The notes: generated by a model from the sequence alone, not told the origin. 64,000 nucleotides of DNA from Arcicella rigui (GCF_034929435.1 NZ_JAYFUM010000007.1:124001-188000); one strand, 5' to 3'; positions 7,850 through 16,286 are shown, counted from the stretch's first letter. Program-made: numbers and translations.

Positions 7850-7923
7850 AAAAACAGAAAGTACCGAATACTTGGTCAATAAATAGCATTGAGCCTACAA
7901 TACTTTACTTATTAAAAAATCAA

Positions 7924-7953
7924 ATTGCTATATTTGTAAAAAAATATAGCAAT
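7924..7953. repeat. Perfect 12-bp inverted repeat between M20 peptidase and murQ
   Basis: ATTGCTATATTT at 7924-7935 and AAATATAGCAAT at 7942-7953 flank a 6-nt loop, followed by TATTTTG. It may end the peptidase transcript, but it also contains TATATTTG (7929-7936), a good -7 box for murQ, so it could be an operator. Confidence 0.55.
7929..7936 (+). promoter_or_regulatory. Possible murQ -7 box
   Basis: TATATTTG matches TAnnTTTG, 124 bp before the murQ ATG and inside an inverted repeat. No clear -33 TTG at the usual distance. Confidence 0.4.
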
Positions 7954-8059
7954 TATTTTGTCCAAAATTCTTGATTATATTAGCTCTAATCGCTTAATCA
8001 AAAATAATAGAGGGGTATAAGTGTTGATTTTAGCCTTTTCTGAAATAATTATAATCATC

Positions 8060-8893
8060 ATGAACGAAATTAATTTAGAAGCACTGACAACAGAAAAAAC
8101 CTCTCATTACGATAACCTTGATGAGAAGTCTGTCCTTGAAATTTTAGAGGGTATCAACCAAGAAGACCAAACAGTACCCCAAGCAGTAGCAAAGGCTATT
8201 CCTCAGATTGAAAAATTAGTCACAGCCATTGTGCAAAGAATGAAGCAAGGAGGACGACTATTTTATATTGGAGCAGGTACAAGCGGAAGATTGGGAATTG
8301 TAGATGCTTCTGAATGCCCACCAACTTTTGGCGTTCCTTTTGATTTAGTAGTTGGATTAATCGCTGGTGGCGATGGTGCTATCCGCAAAGCCGTAGAAAA
8401 TGCCGAAGACGATACCGAACAAGCTTGGAAAGATTTAAGTCAGTACGACATCAATCCGCTGGATGCCGTCGTTGGCATTGCAGCCTCTGGGCGTACTCCT
8501 TATGTAATTGGCGGACTCAAGAAGGCTCGTGAGCAAGGTATTTTAACGGGTGCAATTGCTTGTAATCAGGATAGCGAAATCGGAAAAACTGCCGAATACA
8601 AAATAGAAGTAATTACTGGCCCAGAATTTGTTACAGGAAGTACACGCATGAAAGCAGGAACAGCCCAGAAATTAGTGCTGAATATGATTTCTACTTCTGT
8701 GATGATTCAACTGGGAAGAGTGAGAGGAAATAAAATGGTGGATATGCAGTTGAGTAATTACAAACTGATTGTCAGAGCCGAAAATATGCTGATAAAAGAA
8801 TTAGGAATTGCCCGTGAAGAAGCAGAAGTATTATTACAACAATACGGAAGTGTTCGAGCTTCAGTAGATGCTTATCGTGCAAAGCAATTGTAA
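8060..8893 (+). CDS. murQ: N-acetylmuramic acid 6-phosphate etherase
   Basis: MurQ cleaves the lactyl ether of MurNAc-6-phosphate, giving GlcNAc-6-phosphate and D-lactate, in peptidoglycan recycling in the cytoplasm. The 277-residue product contains a SIS sugar-phosphate fold with GAGTSGRLGIVDASECPPTFG (catalytic Glu in SECPPT) and the downstream GPEFVTGSTRMKAGTAQK signature. I start it at ATG 8060 (MNEINLEALTTEK) because homologs begin there and the upstream extension from 8021 is a poor hydrophobic run. Slightly shorter than the E. coli enzyme. No MurNAc transporter or anhydroMurNAc kinase is adjacent. Confidence 0.93.
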   Translation: MNEINLEALTTEKTSHYDNLDEKSVLEILEGINQEDQTVPQAVAKAIPQIEKLVTAIVQRMKQGGRLFYIGAGTSGRLGIVDASECPPTFGVPFDLVVGLIAGGDGAIRKAVENAEDDTEQAWKDLSQYDINPLDAVVGIAASGRTPYVIGGLKKAREQGILTGAIACNQDSEIGKTAEYKIEVITGPEFVTGSTRMKAGTAQKLVLNMISTSVMIQLGRVRGNKMVDMQLSNYKLIVRAENMLIKELGIAREEAEVLLQQYGSVRASVDAYRAKQL

Positions 8894-9038
8894 AAATTAA
8901 AACATGGCGTACTATTTTTCGTTATAGCCATAACCTTTCAAAATAAAACCAAGAGCGTTGATTTTTAATCATTAGCCTTTTTCAATTAATATTAATCATT
9001 ATAAGATTCCTTAAATTTATCAGTAACCCTTTATTATC

Positions 9039-9383
9039 ATGAAAAAAATAATGTTCAGTGCACTATTGCTTACAGGATTGGCAATAAATGCTCAAGCTCA
9101 ACAAGATTTCCCAGAGGATATTAAGCCACTTGTGAACAAGTATGCGTGTTCTGCTTGTCATAAAGTAGATGCTCGTTTAGTAGGACCAGCATATAAAGAT
9201 GTAGCGAAAAAGAAATATTCTAATGAAAAAATCGTAGAATTAATCGGTGCTCCAAAGCCTTCTAACTGGCCTGGTTATCCTCCAATGGCTGCTTTGAAAG
9301 TACCAAAAGAAGATGCAATGAAATTGGCTACTTGGATTAACTCTTTAGCTGGTGGCGGAAAAGCTAAAAGCAAAAAAGGTTAA
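9039..9383 (+). CDS. Small periplasmic c-type cytochrome
   Basis: 114 residues with a cleavable signal peptide (about 1-20, ending AQAQQ), one haem-binding motif CSACH (Cys37, Cys40, His41), and a likely axial Met83 in YPPMAAL. The size and WP-x-YPPM spacing fit class I cytochromes of the c551/c552 type that shuttle electrons in the periplasm. A Lys/Gly-rich tail follows the domain. No oxidase or reductase genes lie beside it, so its partner is unknown. A strong terminator follows. Confidence 0.9.
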   Translation: MKKIMFSALLLTGLAINAQAQQDFPEDIKPLVNKYACSACHKVDARLVGPAYKDVAKKKYSNEKIVELIGAPKPSNWPGYPPMAALKVPKEDAMKLATWINSLAGGGKAKSKKG

Positions 9384-9403
9384 TCAGTAAATGCAATAAA
9401 AAA

Positions 9404-9446
9404 AATACCTTGACTTCTTTTCAGAACCGTCAAGGTATTTTTTTTG
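9404..9446 (+). terminator. Cytochrome c gene terminator
   Basis: ATACCTTGAC...GTCAAGGTAT stem followed by eight or more T residues. Confidence 0.88.
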
Positions 9447-9490
9447 TTGATACTTTATTGCTATTTTTAACAAAGCACAAAACTGAATAT

Positions 9491-9781
9491 ATGAACAAAT
9501 ATCAAGTAACTATTTATTTTGGGGTAGATGAAGAATTTATGAAACTTGTTCCTAATCACCGTATCGTCATCAATGAATTAATTCTGAAAGGCGTTATCGA
9601 CTCTTATGCTATCTCGGCTGAAGCCAGTCGTGGCTGGATTATCGTCAATGCAAAAAGTAAAGAAAGCGTTCATAAATACTTACAACGTTCGCCTTTGTAT
9701 CAGTACTTTGAAATAGAAATAGACCAACTGATGGTGTACGATTCGCAGTCGTATCGTTTTCCTAAAATGGTATTGAACTAA
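9491..9781 (+). CDS. Small hypothetical protein, ferredoxin-fold-like
   Basis: 96 residues beginning MNKYQVTIYFGVDEEF; the longer open frame from 9410 runs through the preceding terminator and is rejected as a start. The beta-alpha-beta pattern (VTIYFGVDE, MKLVPNHRIVINELILKG, SWIIVNAKS) recalls dimeric alpha/beta-barrel proteins such as YCII or muconolactone isomerase-like domains, but no catalytic motif was recognised. Its stop overlaps by four bases the stop of the convergent oxidoreductase gene. Confidence 0.7.
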   Translation: MNKYQVTIYFGVDEEFMKLVPNHRIVINELILKGVIDSYAISAEASRGWIIVNAKSKESVHKYLQRSPLYQYFEIEIDQLMVYDSQSYRFPKMVLN

Positions 9782-10752
9782 GGAATTACAATCAGTTTGC
9801 CCATTACTTTTCTGTGTATGATTTCGTTCAATGCTTCCGAGGCTTGAGCCAACGAGTAATGGGCATGAACGTGTGTTTTTAGTTGTCCGTTGCCAAACCA
9901 TTGTAGTAATTCCTGAAAATTGAGCATACTTTCTTCTCGTTCTTTATTAGAAAATGCTCCCCAAAATACGCCAACAATTGATGCACCTTTGAGTAAAGCC
10001 AGATTCAAAGGCAAGTTGGCGATACTTCCTGTGGCAAACCCTACTACTAAATATCTTCCTTTCCAAGCAATCGAACGAAAAGCGGGTTCGGTGAAATGTC
10101 CGCCAACGGGGTCATAAATTACGTCAACGCCTTTGTCGTTAGTAATAGTTTTGATGCGTTCTCGAAGGTTTTCTTTTTCATAATTTATCAATTCGGTTGC
10201 TCCATATTCTTGGCATAAAGCTAATTTTTCATCACTTGAAGCCGCCGCAATTACTTTCGCTCCCATGATTTTCCCCAAAGCTACTGCCGCCAAGCCTACG
10301 CCACCTGCCGCACCCAGTACTAATAACGTTTCGCCTGATTGTAAATTTGCTCGATTTTTCAAGGCATGATACGAAGTGCCATACGTGTACATTACCGAAG
10401 ATGCCGTGATGAAATCCATGTCGTCGGGCATTAATAAAGTACGGCTTACTTCTGCCACTGCTTCTTCTGCAAAACCACCAAAACCTGTTAAAGCAAATAC
10501 TTTGTCGCCCACTTTAAAAGTATCAACGCCTTCGCCAACAGCGGTAATGATACCCGAAATTTCACCGCCAGGAGAAAAGGGCATTGGCGGTTTGATTTGG
10601 TATTTCCCTTGAATCATCAGTGTATCAGGGAAATTTACGCCACAGGCTTTTACCGAAATAAGTACTTGTCCTTTCGCTGGACTTGGCGAAGGAATTTCCG
10701 CTAAGACAAGACTTTCGGGCAAACCAAATTCATTACAAAGTATCGCTTTCAT
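9778..10752 (-). CDS. NADPH:quinone oxidoreductase, zinc-independent MDR family
   Basis: 324 residues, the usual length for quinone oxidoreductases of the medium-chain dehydrogenase superfamily. An N-terminal GroES-like domain (GVNFPDTLMIQGKYQIKPP, PFSPGGEISG) is followed by a Rossmann domain with VLGAAGGVGLAAVALGK for NADPH. The zinc-binding cysteines of alcohol dehydrogenases are absent, which supports the QOR subgroup. It probably reduces quinones or enones in the cytoplasm; the physiological substrate is unknown. Convergent with the preceding small gene. Confidence 0.88.
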   Translation of the reverse strand: MKAILCNEFGLPESLVLAEIPSPSPAKGQVLISVKACGVNFPDTLMIQGKYQIKPPMPFSPGGEISGIITAVGEGVDTFKVGDKVFALTGFGGFAEEAVAEVSRTLLMPDDMDFITASSVMYTYGTSYHALKNRANLQSGETLLVLGAAGGVGLAAVALGKIMGAKVIAAASSDEKLALCQEYGATELINYEKENLRERIKTITNDKGVDVIYDPVGGHFTEPAFRSIAWKGRYLVVGFATGSIANLPLNLALLKGASIVGVFWGAFSNKEREESMLNFQELLQWFGNGQLKTHVHAHYSLAQASEALNEIIHRKVMGKLIVIP

Positions 10753-10815
10753 GCTTGGTTTTTGTTAAATATTTGCGTTCAGAATAGGATGCAATTTATA
10801 ATAAAATCCAAATAA

Positions 10816-10854
10816 AAAGCCTTGAATGTTGATTAAACACTCAAGGCTTCTTTA
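10816..10854 (-). terminator. Terminator downstream of DUF5606 gene
   Basis: AAGCCTTGA and TCAAGGCTT arms; on the minus strand the stem is followed by TTTTTATTT. It lies about 105 bp after the DUF5606 stop and before the oxidoreductase gene. Confidence 0.75.
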
Positions 10855-10958
10855 AGTAAATCTTTCTAAGTGGTCGTATAAAATTAATGATAGTGAAAGT
10901 TAAGTTTTGTCTATGAATATTTTAAATTCATAACTCAACATTCATAACTCATATTTAC

Positions 10959-11402
10959 TTACGCTTCTTCAGTTTTTGCTTCTTCTTCTGCTACTTCAAT
11001 AACAAAAGCTTCTGGTAAATTAGTAGAAATGATATTATACCAATTAATCATTTTCTTTACATCCGAACCATGAACACGCTCACGGTCGAAATTAGGAACT
11101 ACCGAAGCCAAGAAATCGAAAAGGTCGGCTTCCGTAGCATTTTTTACGTTCAATTCTACTTTTTCGCCATGAACTTCTCTGATTTTCAAGAAAATATTTC
11201 CTAAAGGCATTGCTGCGTCTTGGTGGTCTTCAATATATACTGAAATATCTTTTAATACCGAAACTCTTGCATTAGCCCCTACTACTGAACGTGTTTTTTT
11301 ACCATCCAAACTTTCAACGATTACTCCTGTACGAGTTGGTTTTAAAATTCTGTATAAACCGCTTTGTCCTGAAATATTGGCTATTTCTTTTAATAATTCC
11401 AT
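10959..11402 (-). CDS. DUF5606 domain protein
   Basis: 147 residues matching the small DUF5606 family found in Bacteroidota, with the typical opening LLKEIANISGQSGLYRILKPTRTGVIVESLDGKK, shown here only in part (ISGKSGLF-like region) and a C-terminal acidic tail (EVAEEEAKTEEA). The N-terminal half looks like a small beta-barrel, the rest helical. Function unknown; no signal peptide, so cytoplasmic. It follows engB in the same orientation, about 100 bp downstream. Confidence 0.85.
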   Translation of the reverse strand: MELLKEIANISGQSGLYRILKPTRTGVIVESLDGKKTRSVVGANARVSVLKDISVYIEDHQDAAMPLGNIFLKIREVHGEKVELNVKNATEADLFDFLASVVPNFDRERVHGSDVKKMINWYNIISTNLPEAFVIEVAEEEAKTEEA

Positions 11403-11500
11403 ATTTAATTAATGATTTGTTTTTTGACAAAATTACTCAATAACTTCTTAGTAAAATAGTACCAATTACGAAATCCTCTGCTGAGTAGCCCATTGAAAGC

Positions 11501-12097
11501 CTAAAATTCGCTATTTAAAGTACTTATCAATTGAAGAATTTCTTCTCTACCAGTCCCACTAACGGAAGAGCTAATAAAAAATTGTGGCATTTCTTCCCAT
11601 GTTTCTAATACTTTTTGTTGATAGATTTCCACATTTCTGTCCACTGCTGTTTTAGATAATTTATCAGCTTTTGTGAAAACCAAACAGAAAGGAATTCCTT
11701 CTTCGCCCAAACGGTTGATAAATTCCATATCAATCTTTTGGGGTTCGTGACGAATATCTACTAATACAAAAGTACAAAGTAGGTTTTCACGATTGGAAAG
11801 ATAATTATGAATCATACTTTCAAATTTCTCTCTTTCCGTTTTACTAATTTTGGCATAGCCATAACCCGGTAAATCTACCAAGTACCATTTTTGGTCAATC
11901 AAAAAGTGATTAATCAATTGCGTTTTCCCAGGCGTTTGCGAAGTTTTGGCTAAACCTTTTTTCTGAACGATGGTATTGATTAAAGAAGACTTACCCACAT
12001 TCGAGCGACCAATAAACGCATATTCAGGTTTATCAGGCTTGGGGCATTTTTCGTATTCTGTATTACTCTGTAAAAATATTGCTTCTGTGACTTTCAT
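11501..12097 (-). CDS. engB: Ribosome biogenesis GTP-binding protein EngB (YihA/YsxC)
   Basis: 198-residue small GTPase with all switch motifs: G1 GRSNVGKSSLI, G2 region TSQTPGKTQ, G3 DLPGYGYA, G4 TKADKL and G5 SSSVSGTG. EngB assists late assembly of the large ribosomal subunit in the cytoplasm and is usually essential. Normal length. A -7 box (TAAATTTG on the minus strand) lies about 70 bp upstream, and the gene is divergent from hemE. Confidence 0.95.
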   Translation of the reverse strand: MKVTEAIFLQSNTEYEKCPKPDKPEYAFIGRSNVGKSSLINTIVQKKGLAKTSQTPGKTQLINHFLIDQKWYLVDLPGYGYAKISKTEREKFESMIHNYLSNRENLLCTFVLVDIRHEPQKIDMEFINRLGEEGIPFCLVFTKADKLSKTAVDRNVEIYQQKVLETWEEMPQFFISSSVSGTGREEILQLISTLNSEF

Positions 12098-12167
12098 AAG
12101 ATGAATATTATAACGAAATATAAACTCAATGGCTGAGACTGATGAGGTTATATTTTAAAAACTCTCA

Positions 12168-12175
12168 CAAATTTA
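12168..12175 (-). promoter_or_regulatory. engB -7 box
   Basis: Minus-strand TAAATTTG matches TAnnTTTG, 70 bp upstream of the engB ATG. No -33 TTG recognised. Confidence 0.45.
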
Positions 12176-12323
12176 CGCAAGATTTAGCACTTCTCTTGTT
12201 TCTTCTTAATTTACTCTCTTTTTGCGATTAAAGTTGAGTCCTTTGTTAGGAAATGTATCACATAATCTGATGAATCCTCATGGATTTCTTCTTGTATCAA
12301 ATCCAGTCTGCTGAAACAATCGT

Positions 12324-12331
12324 ATCTTTGT
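12324..12331 (+). promoter_or_regulatory. hemE -7 box
   Basis: TATCTTTG matches TAnnTTTG, about 73 bp before the chosen ATG. The nearest TTG (12292) is farther than usual, so only the -7 element is supported. Confidence 0.5.
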
Positions 12332-12403
12332 GGAAATTACAGCGATTTGACGATTCGCTTTTATCATTACCACAAACGATTCTCAAAATCGTGTAGTCTC
12401 TAT

Positions 12404-13435
12404 ATGGAAATTTTACAGAATGATTTATTGTTAAGAGCCGCCCGTGGCGAGCAAGTAGAACGTGTACCTGTTTGGATGATGCGTCAGGCAGGAAGAATTT
12501 TATCCGAATACCGTGCCGTTCGTGAAAAAGCAGGAAGTTTTATCAAATTGGCAACTACGCCAGAATTAGCTGCCGAAGTAACAATTCAACCCGTTGACAT
12601 CTTGGGCGTGGATGCAGCCATTATTTTTTCTGATATTTTAGTAATTCCCGAAGCGATGGGTTTGCCTTACATCATGGAAGAAAAAGTAGGGCCAATCTTC
12701 CCAGAAGTAATAAAAACAATGGCGGATGTGGACAAGTTGCGTGTTTCTGACCCAGAAGTAGAACTGAAATATGTATTAGATGCCATCAAGATTGTAAAAA
12801 AAGAATTGAACGGACGTGTGCCACTGATTGGTTTTGCAGGTGCTCCATTCACTTTGCTTTGCTACATGATTGAAGGAAGAGGTTCAAAGACTTTCTCGAA
12901 AGCCAAAAAATACTTGTATTCTGAACCTGAACTTTCGCACGCTCTTTTACAGAAAATTACCGACAGCACCATCGCCTATTTAAAAGCACAAGTAGCGGCA
13001 GGAGCAAACTTGGTACAGATTTTTGATTCTTGGGCAGGGATTCTTTCACCAGAACAATACCGTATTTATTCGTTGCCTTATATCGCTCAGATTTGCGATG
13101 CCATCACCGAAGTACCTGTTACGGTGTTTGCCAAAGGAGCATTCTTCGCTCGTGAAGAAATGGGCAAATTGAATTGCGAAACCATTGGTTTAGACTGGAA
13201 TATGGACATTGCTGAATCTCGTAGATTGATTGGCAACAGCAAAACCCTACAAGGAAACCTCGACCCATGTGTATTGTATAGCTCATTTGCAGAAATCAAA
13301 ACGCATACTCGTTCGATGATTCAACAGTTTGGCGGACAAAAATACATTGCCAATTTAGGTCACGGAGTATATCCAGACACCGACCCTGAAAAAGTAAAAT
13401 GCTTTATTGATACCGTGAAAGAGTATAGTTTGTAA
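12404..13435 (+). CDS. hemE: Uroporphyrinogen decarboxylase
   Basis: HemE converts uroporphyrinogen III to coproporphyrinogen III in haem synthesis. The 343-residue product has the diagnostic substrate-binding PVWMMRQAGR near the start, GFAGAPFTLLCYMIEG in the middle and the late GHGVYPDTDPEKV. I start at ATG 12404 (MEILQNDLLLRA): the upstream frame from 12347 overlaps the expected leader and does not look like protein. Cytoplasmic. hemA of the same pathway is 17 kb away and not linked. Confidence 0.96.
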   Translation: MEILQNDLLLRAARGEQVERVPVWMMRQAGRILSEYRAVREKAGSFIKLATTPELAAEVTIQPVDILGVDAAIIFSDILVIPEAMGLPYIMEEKVGPIFPEVIKTMADVDKLRVSDPEVELKYVLDAIKIVKKELNGRVPLIGFAGAPFTLLCYMIEGRGSKTFSKAKKYLYSEPELSHALLQKITDSTIAYLKAQVAAGANLVQIFDSWAGILSPEQYRIYSLPYIAQICDAITEVPVTVFAKGAFFAREEMGKLNCETIGLDWNMDIAESRRLIGNSKTLQGNLDPCVLYSSFAEIKTHTRSMIQQFGGQKYIANLGHGVYPDTDPEKVKCFIDTVKEYSL

Positions 13436-13673
13436 TACTAAAAAGAGAAGATACAAACGTACAGGATAGATTCCTTATATTTTTTTGATATATTACAGAA
13501 TACAGGTTCGATAACCTAAAATGTTGCTTTAAGTAAACCACTAATGATTTTGAAGTATTATTATCTCTGTTAATTTATTGAAAAATAGACCATTAAATAA
13601 AACAGATACTAACTGAAAACTCATACGAAGTACTTAAATGATTCAAACTAATAATTCTTAAACAAATACAAAT

Positions 13674-14165
13674 ATGAAAAATATAGTAATCATCCTATCG
13701 GTTTTTGTTACATTGGTTTCTTGTAACCAAAACAATAAAAACGAAGTTGAGCAAGCCAAACAAATGGCGATAGATTCAATGAAAAACCAGAGTGCGTTGA
13801 TAGAAGCTAAACAAAAGGCAATCGACTCGATGAAAGTGGTAGCTGCTAAACAGGCAAGTATTGATTCATTGAATGCAGCCAATGCCGCAGCAAGTGCCAA
13901 AAGTACTTCATCAACCAACAAAGTAGCCGCCAGCGAAGGAAGTAGTACTAAAAGTAGTAGCACAACGCCAGTAGCTAAAAAGAAAAAAATGAGTGGGGCA
14001 GTGAAAGGTGCATTAATTGGCGGAGGCGTTGGAGCAGTATCTGGTGCAATTATTTCAAGAAACAACAAACCCTTGAAAGGAGCATTAATCGGCGGAGCAA
14101 TCGGTGCTGGACTTGGAGCAGGCACAGGAGCAATCATTGATGCTAAAAACAAGAAAAAAGAATAA
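13674..14165 (+). CDS. Glycine-zipper lipoprotein
   Basis: 163 residues. A lipoprotein signal ends at Cys17 (LVSC). The middle carries repeated AIDSM/AKQ segments (MAIDSMK, KAIDSMK, ASIDSLN) likely to be helical, then a Ser/Thr/Lys-rich linker, then two glycine-zipper stretches (ALIGGGVGAVSGAII, ALIGGAIGAGLGAGTGAII) that can pack in a membrane. Probably outer-membrane or periplasm-facing; role unknown. The antisense strand is also open for 164 codons, an effect of low-complexity codons, and is not a gene. Confidence 0.85.
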   Translation: MKNIVIILSVFVTLVSCNQNNKNEVEQAKQMAIDSMKNQSALIEAKQKAIDSMKVVAAKQASIDSLNAANAAASAKSTSSTNKVAASEGSSTKSSSTTPVAKKKKMSGAVKGALIGGGVGAVSGAIISRNNKPLKGALIGGAIGAGLGAGTGAIIDAKNKKKE

Positions 14166-14207
14166 TCATCAAGTTTTCATTCTATTGATAGATTAATAAT
14201 TTTACGG

Positions 14208-14250
14208 ATGGCATAACTGTTATGAATTTAATGGTTGTGCCATTTTTTTA
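14208..14250 (+). terminator. Terminator of the glycine-zipper lipoprotein gene
   Basis: ATGGCATAAC pairs with GTTGTGCCAT (one G-T) and is followed by seven T residues. Confidence 0.75.
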
Positions 14251-14385
14251 TTAAGCAATGATGATAATTGAAAGCTCTTATCTTGAAATAATCAGGCAGA
14301 ATGGATGAATAAATATTTTGAAAAGATTAATTAAAATGGCATTTTTATATACAAAACCGAGGATATAAAATTAAATCAATATAAT

Positions 14386-14619
14386 ATGTACACAGCCATC
14401 AACGGAGTTTATGAAAATGGACAATTTACTTTACAAGAAACTCCACCCACAACCAAGAAGTCTAAAGTACTAATCATGTTTTTGGAGGAAATTACATCAA
14501 ATACTTCCGAAGAAATCACTAAAGCTAAAGGAGTACGTTTGGGTGTTTTAGCCAATAAAGGCTATAATATTCCAGATGATTTTAACATGCCATTGGATGA
14601 TTTAAAAGATTATATGTAA
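14386..14619 (+). CDS. Antitoxin-like protein of a PIN toxin-antitoxin pair
   Basis: 77 residues: a short N-terminal beta-rich part (AINGVYENGQFTLQE, KVLIMFLEE) and an acidic C-terminal tail (DDFNMPLDDLKDYM) of the kind that wraps a PIN toxin. The opening resembles the small DUF2281/AF2212-like antitoxins. The stop TAA abuts the start of the PIN-domain reading frame, the usual arrangement of vapBC-type operons. The assignment rests on context and pattern, not on a search. Confidence 0.7.
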   Translation: MYTAINGVYENGQFTLQETPPTTKKSKVLIMFLEEITSNTSEEITKAKGVRLGVLANKGYNIPDDFNMPLDDLKDYM

Positions 14620-15014
14620 TAGAATTTCTGATAGACACTCAAATTGTAATTTGGTCATTGATAGCACCAGATAAAATTTCATTATCTGTTCGTGAAATAT
14701 TAGAGACGAACACGATTAAAGTGAGCCAAATCAGTTTATTCGAAATAGCTATCAAACAAAAAATAGGTAAACTTCCTGAGTTTGATTTATCGCTTGAAAA
14801 AACCATTATTTATCTACTTGAGGCTAACTTTGAAATTTTACCAATAAAGAATGCACATATTATAGCCTATCACAATATTCCACTAATCCCATTTCATAAA
14901 GACCCCTTCGATAGATTAATCTTATCTACCGCACTCAGTGAAGATATTCCCATCATTTCAGCCGATGAAAACTTTAGACATTATCAAGGACAAATTAGGC
15001 TAATAAGTAATTAA
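14619..15014 (+). CDS. PIN-domain toxin (VapC-like) lacking a normal start codon
   Basis: Read in frame from 14619 the protein opens with EFLIDTQIVIWSL, the expected PIN N-terminus with its catalytic Asp, continues with SQISLFEIAIK (catalytic Glu), HKDPFDRLIL (Asp) and ISADENF (Asp), and ends after 131 codons, a normal length. All four acidic residues are present, so the body is intact. However, no ATG, GTG or TTG exists between the upstream in-frame stop (14598) and TTG 14658; the natural start position holds ATA (overlapping the antitoxin stop as TAATA instead of TAATG). Initiation at TTG 14658 would remove the first catalytic Asp. Likely a toxin silenced by start loss, or one using ATA. 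Family function: RNA cleavage. Confidence 0.65.
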   Translation: MEFLIDTQIVIWSLIAPDKISLSVREILETNTIKVSQISLFEIAIKQKIGKLPEFDLSLEKTIIYLLEANFEILPIKNAHIIAYHNIPLIPFHKDPFDRLILSTALSEDIPIISADENFRHYQGQIRLISN

Positions 15015-15098
15015 ATACGATTCAATTTGTTATTAAGTCTTTAATCCACAGAATAATAGGATAAAAAAATGCGGTTTTATTCGTTATATTTCGGAAAA

Positions 15099-15158
15099 TT
15101 GCGGTAAAAAGAGAGGCTTGATACACTCAAGCATATCAAGTCTCTCTTTTTACCGCAA
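15099..15158. repeat. 25-bp-arm inverted repeat
   Basis: Arms 15099-15123 and 15134-15158 pair almost perfectly (one G-T) around a 10-nt loop; the arms contain GCGGTAAAAAGAGAG and CTCTCTTTTTACCGC. The right arm is the first unit of the 84-bp repeats that follow, so one unit end is inverted. No coding meaning. Confidence 0.85.
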
Positions 15159-15450
15159 AAAACCGCAAAAAAGCCCCGTCATCCTCGCTTTTAGAGAGGT
15201 TTTTCCTTCTCCGAGCCTATCAATCCTCTCTTTTTACCGCATCAACCGAGCAAAAAGCCCCGTCATCCTCGCTTTTAGAGAGGTTTTTCCTTCTCCGAGC
15301 CTATCAATCCTCCCTTTTTACCGCATCGACTGAGCAAAAAGCCCCTTCGTCCTCACTTTTAGTGAGCTTTTCCCTTCTCCGAGCCTATCAATCCTTTCTT
15401 TTTACTGCACTAACCGAGCAAAAAGCCTCGTTGTCCTTGTTTTTAGTGAG
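15141..15450. repeat. 84-bp tandem repeats, about four copies
   Basis: The word TACCGC/TACTGC recurs at 15151, 15235, 15319 and 15403, exactly every 84 bp, with conserved blocks CCCCGTCATCCTCGCTTTTA and TTCTCCGAGCCTATCAATCC between. Divergence increases to the right. Because 84 is a multiple of three, a 71-codon frame stays open across them, but composition and repetition argue against a real protein. Confidence 0.9.
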
Positions 15451-15483
15451 CTTGATGCTTTTGGATGAATGCCTAAGAATCTT

Positions 15484-15548
15484 ACTCATGGCATGACTAT
15501 CCTATTTTCTAAGAAGTAGAAGAAAGATTTGTCAGTCATGCCATGAGT
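15484..15548. repeat. 15-bp perfect inverted repeat
   Basis: ACTCATGGCATGACT at 15484-15498 and AGTCATGCCATGAGT at 15534-15548, 35 nt apart. A very similar word forms the terminator stem at 59649-59681, which suggests a dispersed hairpin element. Confidence 0.8.
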
Positions 15549-15549
15549 T

Positions 15550-16164
15550 TTGCCCAAACTCAACTCCATTAGGAGTGAAATATTGGTAGTAAAGAAGTGA
15601 ATCCACTACCAACCAAGATATATTTTGTTCCTACGGAACTCAGTTGGTTTAAAGCTCCATCTTATTTCTACCGATATATAGTCCCTGATGGGACAGGTTT
15701 GGATAAGTTATTGCACAAACTCAACTCCGTTAGGAGTAGAATATTGGTAGTAAAGAAGTGAGTGCCCTTCAATCAATCGAGTTCCGTAGGAACGATATTT
15801 GGGTTGTACTATCCATCTTATTTCTACCGATATATAGTCCCTGACGGGACAGGCTTGGATGCGTTATTGCACAAACTCAACTCCGTTAGGAGTAGAATAT
15901 TGGTAGTAAAGAAGTGAGTGCCCTTCAATCAATCGAGTTCCGTAGGAACGACATTTAGGTTGTACTATCCATCTTATTTCTACCGATATATAGTCCCTGA
16001 CGGGACAGGTTTGGATGAGTTATTGTACAAACTTAACTCCGTTAGGAGTAAAATATTGGTAGTAAAGAAGTGAGTGCCCTTCAATCAATCGAGTTCCGTA
16101 GGAACGACATTTGGGTTGTACTATCCATCTTATTTCTACCGATATATAGTCCCTGACGGGACAG
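15550..16164. repeat. Four tandem 156-161-bp repeats built of mini-palindromes
   Basis: Copies begin near 15561, 15722, 15878 and 16034 (spacing 161, 156, 156). Each unit holds three small hairpins with different arms: ACTCC-GTTA-GGAGT, GTTCC-GTA-GGAAC and GTCCC-TGAC-GGGAC, separated by conserved A/T-rich blocks such as TATTTCTACCGATATATAG. The first copy is more diverged. I recall similar intergenic elements from many Bacteroidota genomes; here they fill the gap before the ATPase/HNH pair. Confidence 0.9.
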
Positions 16165-16278
16165 GTTTTGAGAGAGCCGATTGAGTGTGAAATATTTAAA
16201 TGAATGCTTGTGATGTTGAAGGTATTTACCGTTTGATAAAAATAGAATCAACAGATAGGATATTGATTTGATAAAAGT

Positions 16279-16286
16279 TATGTTTG
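16279..16286 (+). promoter_or_regulatory. -7 box of the ATPase/HNH operon
   Basis: TATGTTTG matches TAnnTTTG, 38 bp before the ATPase ATG. No TTG at 17-23 bp upstream. Confidence 0.45.

Noticed and set aside
13658..14152. 164-codon minus-strand ORF antisense to the glycine-zipper lipoprotein
   Set aside because: Exact shadow of a low-complexity gene that has a lipoprotein signal and terminator on the plus strand.
15118..15333. 71-residue ORF in the 84-bp repeats
   Set aside because: Open only because 84 is a multiple of three; the product is a repeat of the same low-complexity string with no start-site support.
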